Origin: Deltaproteobacteria bacterium
Lineage (GTDB): Bacteria; Desulfobacterota; Syntrophia; Syntrophales; UBA2210
Assembly (NCBI GenBank): GCA_030603465.1
Contig: JAUVXT010000036.1
Span: 1-14,192, forward strand
Length of the DNA: 14,192 nucleotides
Direction: 5' to 3'
Position 1 is the first letter of the stretch. The number at the start of each line of letters is the position of its first letter. This document shows positions 6,571-13,277 of the stretch, piece after piece. The position numbers and the translations under genes are program-made. Below the pieces are notes generated by a model. It ran no database searches and had not been told where the DNA came from. It worked only from the letters and a program-made list of their open reading frames with translations.

Positions 6571-7818
6571 ATGTCAAAAAGGAGACATTATTATAGAGGA
6601 TTAATATGTCTGGCAATAATTTCAATTCTATTATCGGGCTGTGGGAGTCTTATGAAGGCAAACTTGAGTATAAAAGCAGGAAAATATGCGGAAGCCATAC
6701 CGCTTTATAAAGAATACCTCGCCGAACACCCGGATTCAATAGACGCACACAACAAACTCGGATTCGCCTATCTGAAAACAGGCCGCTTGGACAACGCGGC
6801 AAAAGAGTTTGAAACCGTATTAAAAGCGGAACCTGAAAACTCTCATGCTATATTATACTTGGGAATGGCATATCTCAATAAGGAAGAACTTGAAAAGGCC
6901 GTCGCCACATGGCAGGCATACAGAAATAAGAAGGAACCCCTGGTCGAGGCCGAGATAAAGCGTCTCTTGACACTGGTCCAGATAGCTGAAAGTCAGCGGT
7001 TAGCCAAAAAGGCTCTGGCACAGGAGGAGCGATTGAAGGCAAAAAACCCCGATTCCGATACTGTTTCTGTCTGTTACTATAAGGATCTCTCCCCCGACAA
7101 GAGCCTCCGGGCCTTTCAGAAAGGTCTGGCAGCAATGCTGATAACCGATATGTCCAAAATCAAATCCCTAAAGGTTGTGGAGCGACTCCGCCTTCAGGCC
7201 CTTTTCCAGGAGATGAAACTGGGTCAGACGGGAATCGTTGATGAGCGCACGGCGCCAAGAATCGGGCACCTGCTGGGCGCCGAAAACGTGGTAACGGGGA
7301 ACCTTGCCATTGGGAGTATACGGGCGACTACTTCTTTAGTCTCGGCAAGCGAGGGGAAGGTAAAAGGAAGCGCAACGGTAGATGTAGAGGAGGAGAATTT
7401 TTACGAACTGCCCAAACTTATCATTGGGAACTATGCAAAGATCATGGGGATAGCTTTAACGCCCGAAGAAGTTAAGGCTATCGGCATCCCCCACACAAAG
7501 AACTACCAGGCCTTTATCTATTATGGAGAAGGATTGAATGCAGTAGATGAGGGTAGATGGCAGGACGCAAAGGATCTCTTTAAAAAGGCGCTGAAGCTGG
7601 ATCCCAACTTTGATTTGGCGGGAGATGGGCATGATTCGACACCGTCATCTTCTTCGCCCACTATAGCGGAGATTTCAACCATGTCTGTGCCTCAGATAAC
7701 AGAATTGATGGATACATCTGTTGACAAGGCAGAGACAGCCCAGGAGGCAGCGGATGCGGAAGCAGAAGCGGCGGCAACGGAAGGAGAAGGAGGAGAAGGA
7801 GGAGAAGGAGGCCACTAA
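6571..7818 (+). CDS. TPR and CsgG-like domain lipoprotein
   Basis: A 415-residue lipoprotein: positively charged start, hydrophobic core and a canonical lipobox LSGC with Cys at 24. Residues about 30-125 are TPR repeats (KAGKYAEAIPLYKEYLAEHP, DAHNKLGFAYLKTGRLDNAA, ILYLGMAYLNKEELEKAVAT). Residues about 164-300 resemble the CsgG/LpoB-type fold: VCYYKDLS, FQKGLAAMLITDM, LKVVERLRLQALFQEM, GHLLGAENVVTGNL. A further TPR-like helix pair follows (about 310-347, YYGEGLNAVDEGRWQDAKDL). The tail is Ala/Glu-rich and ends in three GEG units. CsgG is the outer-membrane curli pore and LpoB a periplasmic activator of penicillin-binding protein; which of these it resembles in function cannot be told. The segment IRATTSLVSASEGKVKGSAT could be an inserted beta-hairpin. 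AAGGAGGAGGAA lies 7 bases before the ATG. It is paralogous to the gene at 7917. Confidence 0.8.
   Translation: MSKRRHYYRGLICLAIISILLSGCGSLMKANLSIKAGKYAEAIPLYKEYLAEHPDSIDAHNKLGFAYLKTGRLDNAAKEFETVLKAEPENSHAILYLGMAYLNKEELEKAVATWQAYRNKKEPLVEAEIKRLLTLVQIAESQRLAKKALAQEERLKAKNPDSDTVSVCYYKDLSPDKSLRAFQKGLAAMLITDMSKIKSLKVVERLRLQALFQEMKLGQTGIVDERTAPRIGHLLGAENVVTGNLAIGSIRATTSLVSASEGKVKGSATVDVEEENFYELPKLIIGNYAKIMGIALTPEEVKAIGIPHTKNYQAFIYYGEGLNAVDEGRWQDAKDLFKKALKLDPNFDLAGDGHDSTPSSSSPTIAEISTMSVPQITELMDTSVDKAETAQEAADAEAEAAATEGEGGEGGEGGH
7783..7809 (+). repeat. Three tandem copies of GGAGAAGGA at the 3' end of the TPR-CsgG gene
   Basis: The units 7783-7791, 7792-7800 and 7801-7809 are identical. Each encodes Gly-Glu-Gly in frame just before the stop. 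Perfect 9-bp repeats can gain or lose units without breaking the frame. The sequence also resembles repeated Shine-Dalgarno cores. Confidence 0.85.
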
Positions 7819-7843
7819 TATATAATAGAATATTGCTTTATTT

Positions 7844-7878
7844 ATATCCGGATGGCATAAGTGTTGCCGTCCGAATAT
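7844..7878 (+). promoter_or_regulatory. Intercistronic hairpin between the two CsgG-like genes
   Basis: CGGATGGCA (7849-7857) pairs with TGCCGTCCG (7865-7873) around a 7-base loop, with one G:U pair. The stem extends across one mismatch through ATAT (7844-7847) and ATAT (7875-7878). No U-tract follows on either strand, so it is not a classical terminator. An RNA processing or stability element that sets the ratio of the two lipoproteins is a reasonable reading. Confidence 0.55.
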
Positions 7879-7902
7879 GCAAACCATTAATTTGACGGTA
7901 TC

Positions 7903-7909
7903 AAGGAGG
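7903..7909 (+). promoter_or_regulatory. Ribosome binding site that decides the start of the CsgG-like gene
   Basis: AAGGAGG lies 7 bases before ATG 7917. A TTG in the same frame at 7914 gives one more residue but is only 4 bases from this site, so ATG 7917 is preferred. Confidence 0.75.
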
Positions 7910-7916
7910 CGATTTG

Positions 7917-8630
7917 ATGTATCAGAGAAAATATTTGTGCCTGCTTTTAATTCCCCTTTTTCTCATGGTGATGTGGGCCTGTGCGGGGCCTCAGAAAGTG
8001 GGCATTAAAGAGAGTATTTCCGAAGGAGAACGCACCCCCGAAACTCTGGCGATTCTCCCCTTTGAAAATAATTCCGTTACAGATCCTGAAAAATATCAGC
8101 CTCTGAGTAAAGGGCTTGCGGCAATGCTTATAACCGATATCAACCAAAGTCAGAAGGCACTGAAGGTTATCGAGCGAAATAAGATAGCCGCAATCTTAAA
8201 GGAGATAGCCCTGAGCCAGACCGGGAGCGTAGACGAATCGACGGCAATCAGGGCGGGGAAAATCCTCGGTGCCCAGAGTATAGCCTTCGGCTCCTTTATC
8301 GTTCTCGGGAGCAGTGTGCGCATCGACACCCGTATCATCAACGTGGAAACGAGTGAATTGATCATGGCGGAAAGTATAACGGGAAGCAACAATGCCTTCA
8401 TGCAGTTGGAAAGGGATCTGGCAAAAAAGATAGCGAACTCCCTTAACGTCGCCTTCAAACCAAAAACGACTGCTACGAGCAGTAATATCGATGCCGCCCT
8501 CTATTTTTCCAGGGGCGTTGAATCGCTCGATAGGGGTGACGGGACAGAGGCAAAGAGGCTGTTTCAAAAATGTATCGCTCTTGATCCTTCCTACAAAAGA
8601 CAGATCGATAGCATACAGGGACTACAATAA
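7917..8630 (+). CDS. CsgG-like lipoprotein
   Basis: A 237-residue exported protein. A long hydrophobic stretch ends at MWAC with a candidate lipidated Cys at 22; the lipobox is atypical (M-W-A-C), so lipidation is probable rather than certain. Residues about 40-190 resemble the CsgG/LpoB-type domain: TLAILPFENNS, YQPLSKGLAAMLITDI, KALKVIERNKIAAILKEI, ALSQTGSVDESTAIRAGKIL, GAQSIAFGSF, RIDTRIINVETSEL. The C-terminus (about 198-235) is a TPR-like helix pair, AALYFSRGVESLDRGDGTEA. It matches the CsgG part of the upstream TPR protein closely (KGLAAMLITD, K-V-I/V-ER, SQTG/GQTG, VDExTA), so the pair arose by duplication. It is shorter, with no N-terminal TPR and no obvious long beta-hairpin insertion. 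Its TAA stop shares one base with the next ATG. Role: periplasmic face of the outer membrane; partner unknown. Confidence 0.82.
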   Translation: MYQRKYLCLLLIPLFLMVMWACAGPQKVGIKESISEGERTPETLAILPFENNSVTDPEKYQPLSKGLAAMLITDINQSQKALKVIERNKIAAILKEIALSQTGSVDESTAIRAGKILGAQSIAFGSFIVLGSSVRIDTRIINVETSELIMAESITGSNNAFMQLERDLAKKIANSLNVAFKPKTTATSSNIDAALYFSRGVESLDRGDGTEAKRLFQKCIALDPSYKRQIDSIQGLQ

Positions 8631-9757
8631 TGAAAAAATGCATTACCTTTCTGACAGTATTGATCACAATTTTTGTCTTGCCTGCCGGATTATTTGCAGC
8701 AACCAAGGTGGTAATGGCGGAAGGCCACAGTTTTTTTAACAAGGACGACGCAATACGGCAGGCACAGCGTGCGGCAGTCGAAAAGGCGGTGGGTGTTTTT
8801 GTCCACTCCCAGACAGAGGTGGAAAATTTTGTCATCCAGAAAGACAAAATCATGTCCCGAACACAGGGATATATTACGCGGTTTACAGTCCTGGAAGAGG
8901 AGAAAAAGAACGAAGAGTTCTATGTAAAGATAGAAGCCGAAGTGTCACTCGACAAGATAAAGGATGATCTCATAGCGATGAGGATTCTCCTTGACAGTAT
9001 GGAACGTCCGAAGGTTATGATACTTATTGAAGAAAAATACGCGGATATGACCTCCGTAGATATGCGCGTTGCCGAGACCGAGGTCACTTCACTCCTCACC
9101 TCCAAAGGATTCGATCTGGTAGATAAGGCACAACTTGAAGAGATCAAAAAGCGGAATCAGGCAAAGCAGGCGCTGGCCGGAAACATTGCCGCAGCAAAGA
9201 GTCTCGGCCTCGATCTGGGGGCCCAGTATGTGGTGGTTGGAAAGGCCGTTGTTCAGGACATAGGGGAGGCGTACCCGGGTTCGGGACTAAAATCTCTCCA
9301 GGCAAGTCTTCAGCTCAAAATCATCCAGACAAATACCGGTCTTGTCTTGGGTTCGGTGATCAAGAATGGCGTTTCCGCCCACATAAGTCCCGTTACCGGG
9401 GCATCTAAAGCCCTGCGTCTATCTGCCCGGAAGGCCGTCGACGAATATCTTATTGACACTATTACCAATTCCTTCCAGGAATATCTGAATAACGGAGCAC
9501 CTATAAAACTCCACATTACGGGAGTAACGAGTTTCAAGGAATACAGTCTGATCTCATCAAACATTGAAACTATGGAAAAAGTTGTCACCAGTAAAAAGGG
9601 TGGCTGGAATAAGGCCGGTGGTTTATTGATACTGGATCTGAGATTCAAGGGAACGAGCGAAGAACTGGCAGAACTTCTCGACGGCAGCCAGTTTGGAACG
9701 AAACGTCTTGAGGTAACCGATTTTGCGCCTGACAAAGTTGATTGTAACTATTTTTAA
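8630..9757 (+). CDS. FlgT-like periplasmic protein
   Basis: A 375-residue protein with a signal peptide (cleavage near LFA-A, residue 23). Residues about 26-115 match the FlgT N-terminal/LPP20-type fold: AEGHSFFNKDDAIRQAQRAA, then TEVENFVIQKDKI (from residue 62), GYITRFTV and KIEAEVSLDKIKDDL. Residues about 125-240 look like the CsgG-like middle domain of FlgT: PKVMILIEEKY, AETEVTSLLTSKGFDLVD, AAAKSLGLDLGAQYVVVGKA. Residues about 290-375 are a C-terminal domain I do not recognise. FlgT builds the outer-membrane H-ring of the Vibrio flagellar motor, but no flagellar gene is near, so flagellar function is not implied. The start overlaps the upstream stop (TAATG), which suggests translational coupling and fixed stoichiometry with the CsgG-like lipoprotein. 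It is the last gene of the operon; I see no intrinsic terminator in 9758-9870. Confidence 0.82.
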   Translation: MKKCITFLTVLITIFVLPAGLFAATKVVMAEGHSFFNKDDAIRQAQRAAVEKAVGVFVHSQTEVENFVIQKDKIMSRTQGYITRFTVLEEEKKNEEFYVKIEAEVSLDKIKDDLIAMRILLDSMERPKVMILIEEKYADMTSVDMRVAETEVTSLLTSKGFDLVDKAQLEEIKKRNQAKQALAGNIAAAKSLGLDLGAQYVVVGKAVVQDIGEAYPGSGLKSLQASLQLKIIQTNTGLVLGSVIKNGVSAHISPVTGASKALRLSARKAVDEYLIDTITNSFQEYLNNGAPIKLHITGVTSFKEYSLISSNIETMEKVVTSKKGGWNKAGGLLILDLRFKGTSEELAELLDGSQFGTKRLEVTDFAPDKVDCNYF

Positions 9758-9870
9758 TGTTTTCTCATTTATACTGTAGAGTAAGGTCCAAAAAACATCG
9801 GGGCGGGAGCTGAATACCACCAAGTCGACCGGGAAATGAGTATAACTTCAGGCAACCTTATTTATAGCTG

Positions 9871-11349
9871 CTAGATGCTCCATATAGTGGGAGAGGGGCC
9901 GTCCTTGAGTGTCACCCCTTTACCGGCAAGAAAATTCCTTATTTCATCAGCCCGGGCCCAGTTCTTTTCGCCTCTGGCCTCTTCCCGCTCTTTGATCATG
10001 CCTTCTATCTCATCGATGTCCAGTCCCAGTTTTCTTGCCTCCCTCTTTTTGTCCTTATCGAAATATTCGTCGGGATCTTCAAGAAAGAGACCCAGTATCT
10101 TACCGGTTTCCTTGATATGCTTCCTTGCTCTATCCAGAACAAAGAGAGAGGCAGGGGTTGATTCAAACCTCTTATCTCCCATATACCCGTTTACTGTCCT
10201 GATTGTATCAAAAATGCACCCGATAGCCTTTGCCGTATTGAAATCATCATCCATAGCCTCTATAAAGTTTTCGGGAAGCTTACTTATCCTACCAAAGCTC
10301 TCCTCATCTAATCCCGATAGATCCTTGTGAGAAACAGCGGAATAATCAATATCGTCAGAGAGGATATCCTCTATGTTTTTCAGTGTTGTATAGAATCTTT
10401 CCATGCCCTGTCTCGTGTCCGCAAGGAGCTGGTGGGAAAAGTCTATATAGCTCTTATAATGACTTTGAAGGGTGAAGAGCCTCAATACTTCGGGATGAAA
10501 TTGTTCCAGCACGTCCTTTATCGTAAAAATATTGCCCAGAGATTTGGACATCTTTTCACTGTCCACCCGGATAAAGCCGTTGTGTATCCAATAACGCGCA
10601 AAGGGCTTGCCCGTTGCGCCTTCAGACTGTGCGATTTCGTTTTCATGATGAGGTAATATCAGATCTTCTCCTCCGCCATGAATATCGAAGGTCTCACCCA
10701 GATAACGCTGGCTCATGACGGAACATTCGAGGTGCCACCCCGGCCTCCCCCTCCCCCAGGGACTGTCCCACCATGGCTCACCCTCCTTGCTGGACTTCCA
10801 GAGGACAAAATCGAAGGGATCTTCTTTCTTTTCATCCACATCGACTCTTGCCCCGGCCATCAAATCATCTATGTTTCTACCGGAAAGTTTTGCGTATCCG
10901 GGAAAGGACTTAACAGAAAAATAGACATCACCATTACATACATAGGCAAGGCCCTTTTCCAGAAGGGTATCCACAAGGCGTATCATACCCTTGATATTCT
11001 CTGTAGCTTTCGGAGCGATGCTCGGTCTGGCTATGCCCAGTTTATCCATATCCTCATTATGCTTCCGTATATATCTCTCTGATATTTCGGATATGTCCAC
11101 CTTCTCCGTGAGCGCCTTTTCTATAATTTTATCATCAACATCTGTAAAATTCTTTACATAGGTGACATTGTAACTCTTGAATTTCAGGTACTTGTATATT
11201 ACGTCGAAAACTATCGCCGATCGCGCGTGCCCTATATGACACACATCGTAGGCGGTTATACCGCACACATACATGCCCACCTTCCCTTCCTCGATGGGGG
11301 TAAAGTCTTCCTTTCTTTTCGTCAAGGTATTGTATACTCGTAATGCCAT
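9871..11349 (-). CDS. cysS: Cysteinyl-tRNA synthetase
   Basis: This 492-residue class I aminoacyl-tRNA synthetase charges tRNA-Cys with cysteine at the expense of ATP in the cytoplasm. The HIGH signature is at 38-41 and KMSKS at 266-270. The zinc ligands that bind the cysteine thiol in the family are all present: C29, C209, H234 and E238, with the surrounding GWHLECSVMS and DIHGGGEDLILPHHENE segments. Length and the C-terminal anticodon-binding part (DEIEGMIKEREEARGEKNWA, ADEIRNFL) are normal, so the gene looks intact. AGGAG sits 7 bases before the ATG. A perfect palindrome lies just upstream (11366-11383). It runs toward the envelope operon, tail to tail with a 113-base gap. The gap to argC is widened by a repeat element, so it probably has its own promoter. 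Confidence 0.97.
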   Translation of the reverse strand: MALRVYNTLTKRKEDFTPIEEGKVGMYVCGITAYDVCHIGHARSAIVFDVIYKYLKFKSYNVTYVKNFTDVDDKIIEKALTEKVDISEISERYIRKHNEDMDKLGIARPSIAPKATENIKGMIRLVDTLLEKGLAYVCNGDVYFSVKSFPGYAKLSGRNIDDLMAGARVDVDEKKEDPFDFVLWKSSKEGEPWWDSPWGRGRPGWHLECSVMSQRYLGETFDIHGGGEDLILPHHENEIAQSEGATGKPFARYWIHNGFIRVDSEKMSKSLGNIFTIKDVLEQFHPEVLRLFTLQSHYKSYIDFSHQLLADTRQGMERFYTTLKNIEDILSDDIDYSAVSHKDLSGLDEESFGRISKLPENFIEAMDDDFNTAKAIGCIFDTIRTVNGYMGDKRFESTPASLFVLDRARKHIKETGKILGLFLEDPDEYFDKDKKREARKLGLDIDEIEGMIKEREEARGEKNWARADEIRNFLAGKGVTLKDGPSPTIWSI

Positions 11350-11365
11350 GTCAATCTCCTGATTA

Positions 11366-11383
11366 TGATCGATGTATCGATCA
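11366..11383. promoter_or_regulatory. Perfect palindrome in the cysS leader
   Basis: TGATCGAT, a GT spacer, then ATCGATCA: 8-base arms that are exact inverted repeats, 17 bases upstream of the cysS start. It could be a repressor or activator site, or a short hairpin near the ribosome binding site. GATC and ATCGAT are common restriction/methylation sequences, so a regulatory role is not certain. Confidence 0.45.
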
Positions 11384-11440
11384 GCAAAACCAGCTATTTT
11401 GGTTCTTTCGTAATAAAGTTGTTAAAGTATAAATTCCTTT

Positions 11441-11609
11441 GAGCGGTCATTAAGATGGTTTTTGCGAATAAATCCCGGCGAAGCGGAAGACAAGCGATTC
11501 CAACTGTCTGAGCCCGAAGGGCGAGTTTTGGGATCGCCTGGAGCAAGCCCTGGATTTATCAAAAAGCATCTTAGACAAGCGAAAAGGTGTTTATGTGAGG
11601 GGTCATTAA
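11441..11609. mobile_element. Nested inverted-repeat element (MITE-like) between cysS and argC
   Basis: The outer arms 11451-11478 and 11548-11573 are inverted repeats; TAAGATG, then TTTTTG and ATAAATCC are shared, with a small gap. Inside lie a second pair, GCGATTCCAACT (11494-11505) with AGTTTTGGGATCGC (11524-11537), and at the centre GCCC-GAA-GGGC (11512-11522). The whole could fold into one long cruciform. GAGCGGTCATTAA (11441-11453) and GAGGGGTCATTAA (11597-11609) form a 13-base direct repeat with one mismatch around it. There is no ORF. It is consistent with a small non-autonomous transposon. Confidence 0.6.
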
Positions 11610-11665
11610 CTTAAATGCGAAAAAGGTATTATTTTCTACCACTTCCTTGACATTGGAAAACTTCT

Positions 11666-12703
11666 TCAGGGAAAAATCGACACAACATCCAGGCCGAGGT
11701 TCTCGGGCAGTCCGCACATAAGATTCATATTTTGTATCGCCTGACCGGCTGCCCCTTTTACCAGATTATCGATAACCGATACGACGACCACCCTCCCCGT
11801 CCTGTCGTCAACGGTAATCCCTATGTCACAGTAATTGGAACCCCTGACGGACGAGATATTTGGAAATACTCCCGATTCTTGGATCCTGACGAAGGGCTCA
11901 TCCCTGTAAAAATCCTCATAGATATGTACTATTTCAGGTGTCGTTAGATTCTTCCTGCTCTTTCCATACATGGTACTGAGTATTCCCCTGTTGACAGGAA
12001 CTAAATGGGGGGTAAAGGAGATCTTTATGTCTTTTTTTGCAAGGAAGCTCAGTTCCTGCTCTATTTCCGGGGTGTGTCGATGAACGCCCACTTTGTAGGC
12101 TTTAAACCCTTCGTTGACCTCACAAAAGAGGGAGCCGATCTGTAGCTCACGGCCCGCGCCACTTACACCCGATTTTGAATCCACTACAATCGATGAGTTA
12201 TCGATGCATTCATGCTGTATCAGGGGCGCCAACCCTAGGATAGCACCTGTGGGATAACAACCGGGGTTGGCCACAAAGTCTGCCCCTTTCAGGGAGTCCC
12301 TGTGCAGCTCGGGCAATCCATAGACTGCCTTTTTTATAAATTCGGGAGATGCATGCCCCCCATACCATCTTTCATAGGTGTCCACGTCACGGAAACGAAA
12401 ATCGGCGCCCAGATCGATGACCTTTTTCCCCGCATTCAGAAATTTAGGTGCGACAGCCATCGCCTCGCCGTGAGGCAGGGCCAGAAAAACGACATCGCAC
12501 AGGGGAATAACTTCCTCCGGAGACGCATCCATGAACTTTATCGCCGTTAACTCTTTGAAGACCGGGAATACATCGGACAGGGGAATCCCCTTATATTTTC
12601 TTGATGTAATAGAAGTAATGTCTACCCGGGAATGGCGTATAAGAAGTCTCAGAAGTTCCTGGCCTGTGTACCCGCTTGCTCCATATATAGATACCTTTAA
12701 CAT
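11666..12703 (-). CDS. argC: N-acetyl-gamma-glutamyl-phosphate reductase
   Basis: A 345-residue cytoplasmic enzyme of arginine biosynthesis that reduces N-acetyl-glutamyl-5-phosphate to the semialdehyde with NADPH. The N-terminal Rossmann motif is GASGYTGQELLRLL (from residue 8). The catalytic Cys is C149 in ANPGCYPTGAIL. Further family segments are FVANPGCY, SKSGVSGAGRE and FTPHLVPVNRGI, where the last contains the active-site His. Length is normal for the type-1 enzyme and the gene looks intact. The start ATG lies 18 bases from the U-tract of the terminator that follows rpsI, so it is next to but partly insulated from the ribosomal protein genes. The ribosome site is modest (AGAGG 10 bases, or AAAGG 1 base, before the ATG). 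No other arginine gene is in the window. Confidence 0.97.
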   Translation of the reverse strand: MLKVSIYGASGYTGQELLRLLIRHSRVDITSITSRKYKGIPLSDVFPVFKELTAIKFMDASPEEVIPLCDVVFLALPHGEAMAVAPKFLNAGKKVIDLGADFRFRDVDTYERWYGGHASPEFIKKAVYGLPELHRDSLKGADFVANPGCYPTGAILGLAPLIQHECIDNSSIVVDSKSGVSGAGRELQIGSLFCEVNEGFKAYKVGVHRHTPEIEQELSFLAKKDIKISFTPHLVPVNRGILSTMYGKSRKNLTTPEIVHIYEDFYRDEPFVRIQESGVFPNISSVRGSNYCDIGITVDDRTGRVVVVSVIDNLVKGAAGQAIQNMNLMCGLPENLGLDVVSIFP

Positions 12704-12720
12704 GCCTTTACGACCTCTAG

Positions 12721-12744
12721 AAAAAAAAGGAGGCCGAAGCCTCC
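12721..12744 (-). terminator. Intrinsic terminator after rpsI
   Basis: On the minus strand GGAGGC, the tetraloop TTCG, GCCTCC and eight T residues follow one another, beginning 7 bases after the rpsI stop. The 6-bp GC-rich stem with a UUCG-type loop and U-tract is a textbook Rho-independent terminator. It ends the rplM-rpsI unit; argC starts 18 bases beyond, so argC is either expressed by read-through or from its own weak promoter. Confidence 0.92.
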
Positions 12745-12751
12745 ATTAGTA

Positions 12752-13144
12752 TTATCTCTTAGAATACTGGAACCTCTTCCTCGCTCCAGGCTGGCCATAT
12801 TTCTTTCTCTCTTTCTCTCGCGCGTCTCGCGTGAGAAAACCGGCCTTCCTGAGAATAGGCTTCAATTCTTCATCGTACTGCACCAGCGCCTTCGATATAC
12901 CATGTTTGATAGCGTCTGCCTGGCCGGAGATCCCTCCCCCCTTGACATTGACATAGATATTGAACTTATCCCTCTTTTCGGTAATATCAAGCGGCTGATG
13001 TACAAGCTTCTTAAGGGTGGCACGCGTGAAATAGTCATCAAAATTTCTCTTGTTGACTATAAACTGACCGTCTCCCTCCTCCATTCTCACTCTTGCAATG
13101 GCCGTTTTCCTTTTACCTGTAACCTGATACTGTTTAACAGACAT
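12752..13144 (-). CDS. rpsI: 30S ribosomal protein S9
   Basis: A 130-residue protein of the small ribosomal subunit. The family pattern is clear from end to end: GKRKTAIARVRMEEGDGQFIVN at the N-terminus, then YVNVKGGGISGQADAIKHGI, and ALVQYDEELKP. The Arg/Lys-rich tail ends in YSKR, the segment that reaches the P-site tRNA. Length is standard. CAGGAGAGG sits about 3-5 bases before the ATG. It is downstream of rplM, the classical pair, but the gap is 130 bases because a dispersed hairpin repeat lies between the two genes. A strong intrinsic terminator follows. Its ribosome site is untouched by the repeat. Confidence 0.98.
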   Translation of the reverse strand: MSVKQYQVTGKRKTAIARVRMEEGDGQFIVNKRNFDDYFTRATLKKLVHQPLDITEKRDKFNIYVNVKGGGISGQADAIKHGISKALVQYDEELKPILRKAGFLTRDAREKERKKYGQPGARKRFQYSKR

Positions 13145-13162
13145 ATCCTCTCCTGACTAATT

Positions 13163-13277
13163 AAGCTCCCCGCAGCAAGCTGCTGAAAATCTTCGACTGT
13201 TAAGGAAAATTTTTTATTTTTTGTTCGCTCGCTAACCCCGCCGCAAACAGCGGGGAATACGCTCGCTGTTCAGTTCA
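13163..13277. repeat. Dispersed hairpin repeat (copy B) between rplM and rpsI
   Basis: The left module 13163-13207 matches 365-409 and the right module 13197-13277 matches 531-609 (48 of 50 over the core). The hairpins are GCAGC-AA-GCTGC (13172-13183) and CCCCGC...GCGGGG (centred near 13245). The two modules are contiguous here but about 120 bases apart in the upstream copy. On the minus strand the repeat begins at or within the rplM stop codon and ends about 10 bases before the rpsI ribosome site. Confidence 0.8.

Noticed and set aside
7819..7826. TATATAAT just after the TPR-CsgG gene as an internal promoter.
   Set aside because: The upstream -35 position falls in the GGAGAAGGA repeat region and has no match.
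932..9757. A curli (csg) operon.
   Set aside because: CsgG-like domains are present but nothing resembles the CsgA/B amyloid repeats, CsgE or CsgF. The 77-residue repeats are PEGA-like, not curlin repeats.
8630..9757. A flagellar gene flgT.
   Set aside because: Similarity is at the fold level and no flagellar gene is in the window, so the symbol was not given.
9758..9870. Terminator between the converging operon and cysS.
   Set aside because: Short inverted matches exist (TTATACT with AGTATAA, TAAGGT with ACCTTA), but they are about 65 bases apart and cannot nest, and no U-tract follows.
11666..12720. argC as a member of the rplM-rpsI operon.
   Set aside because: A strong intrinsic terminator lies between them; read-through cannot be excluded but a shared unit is not supported.
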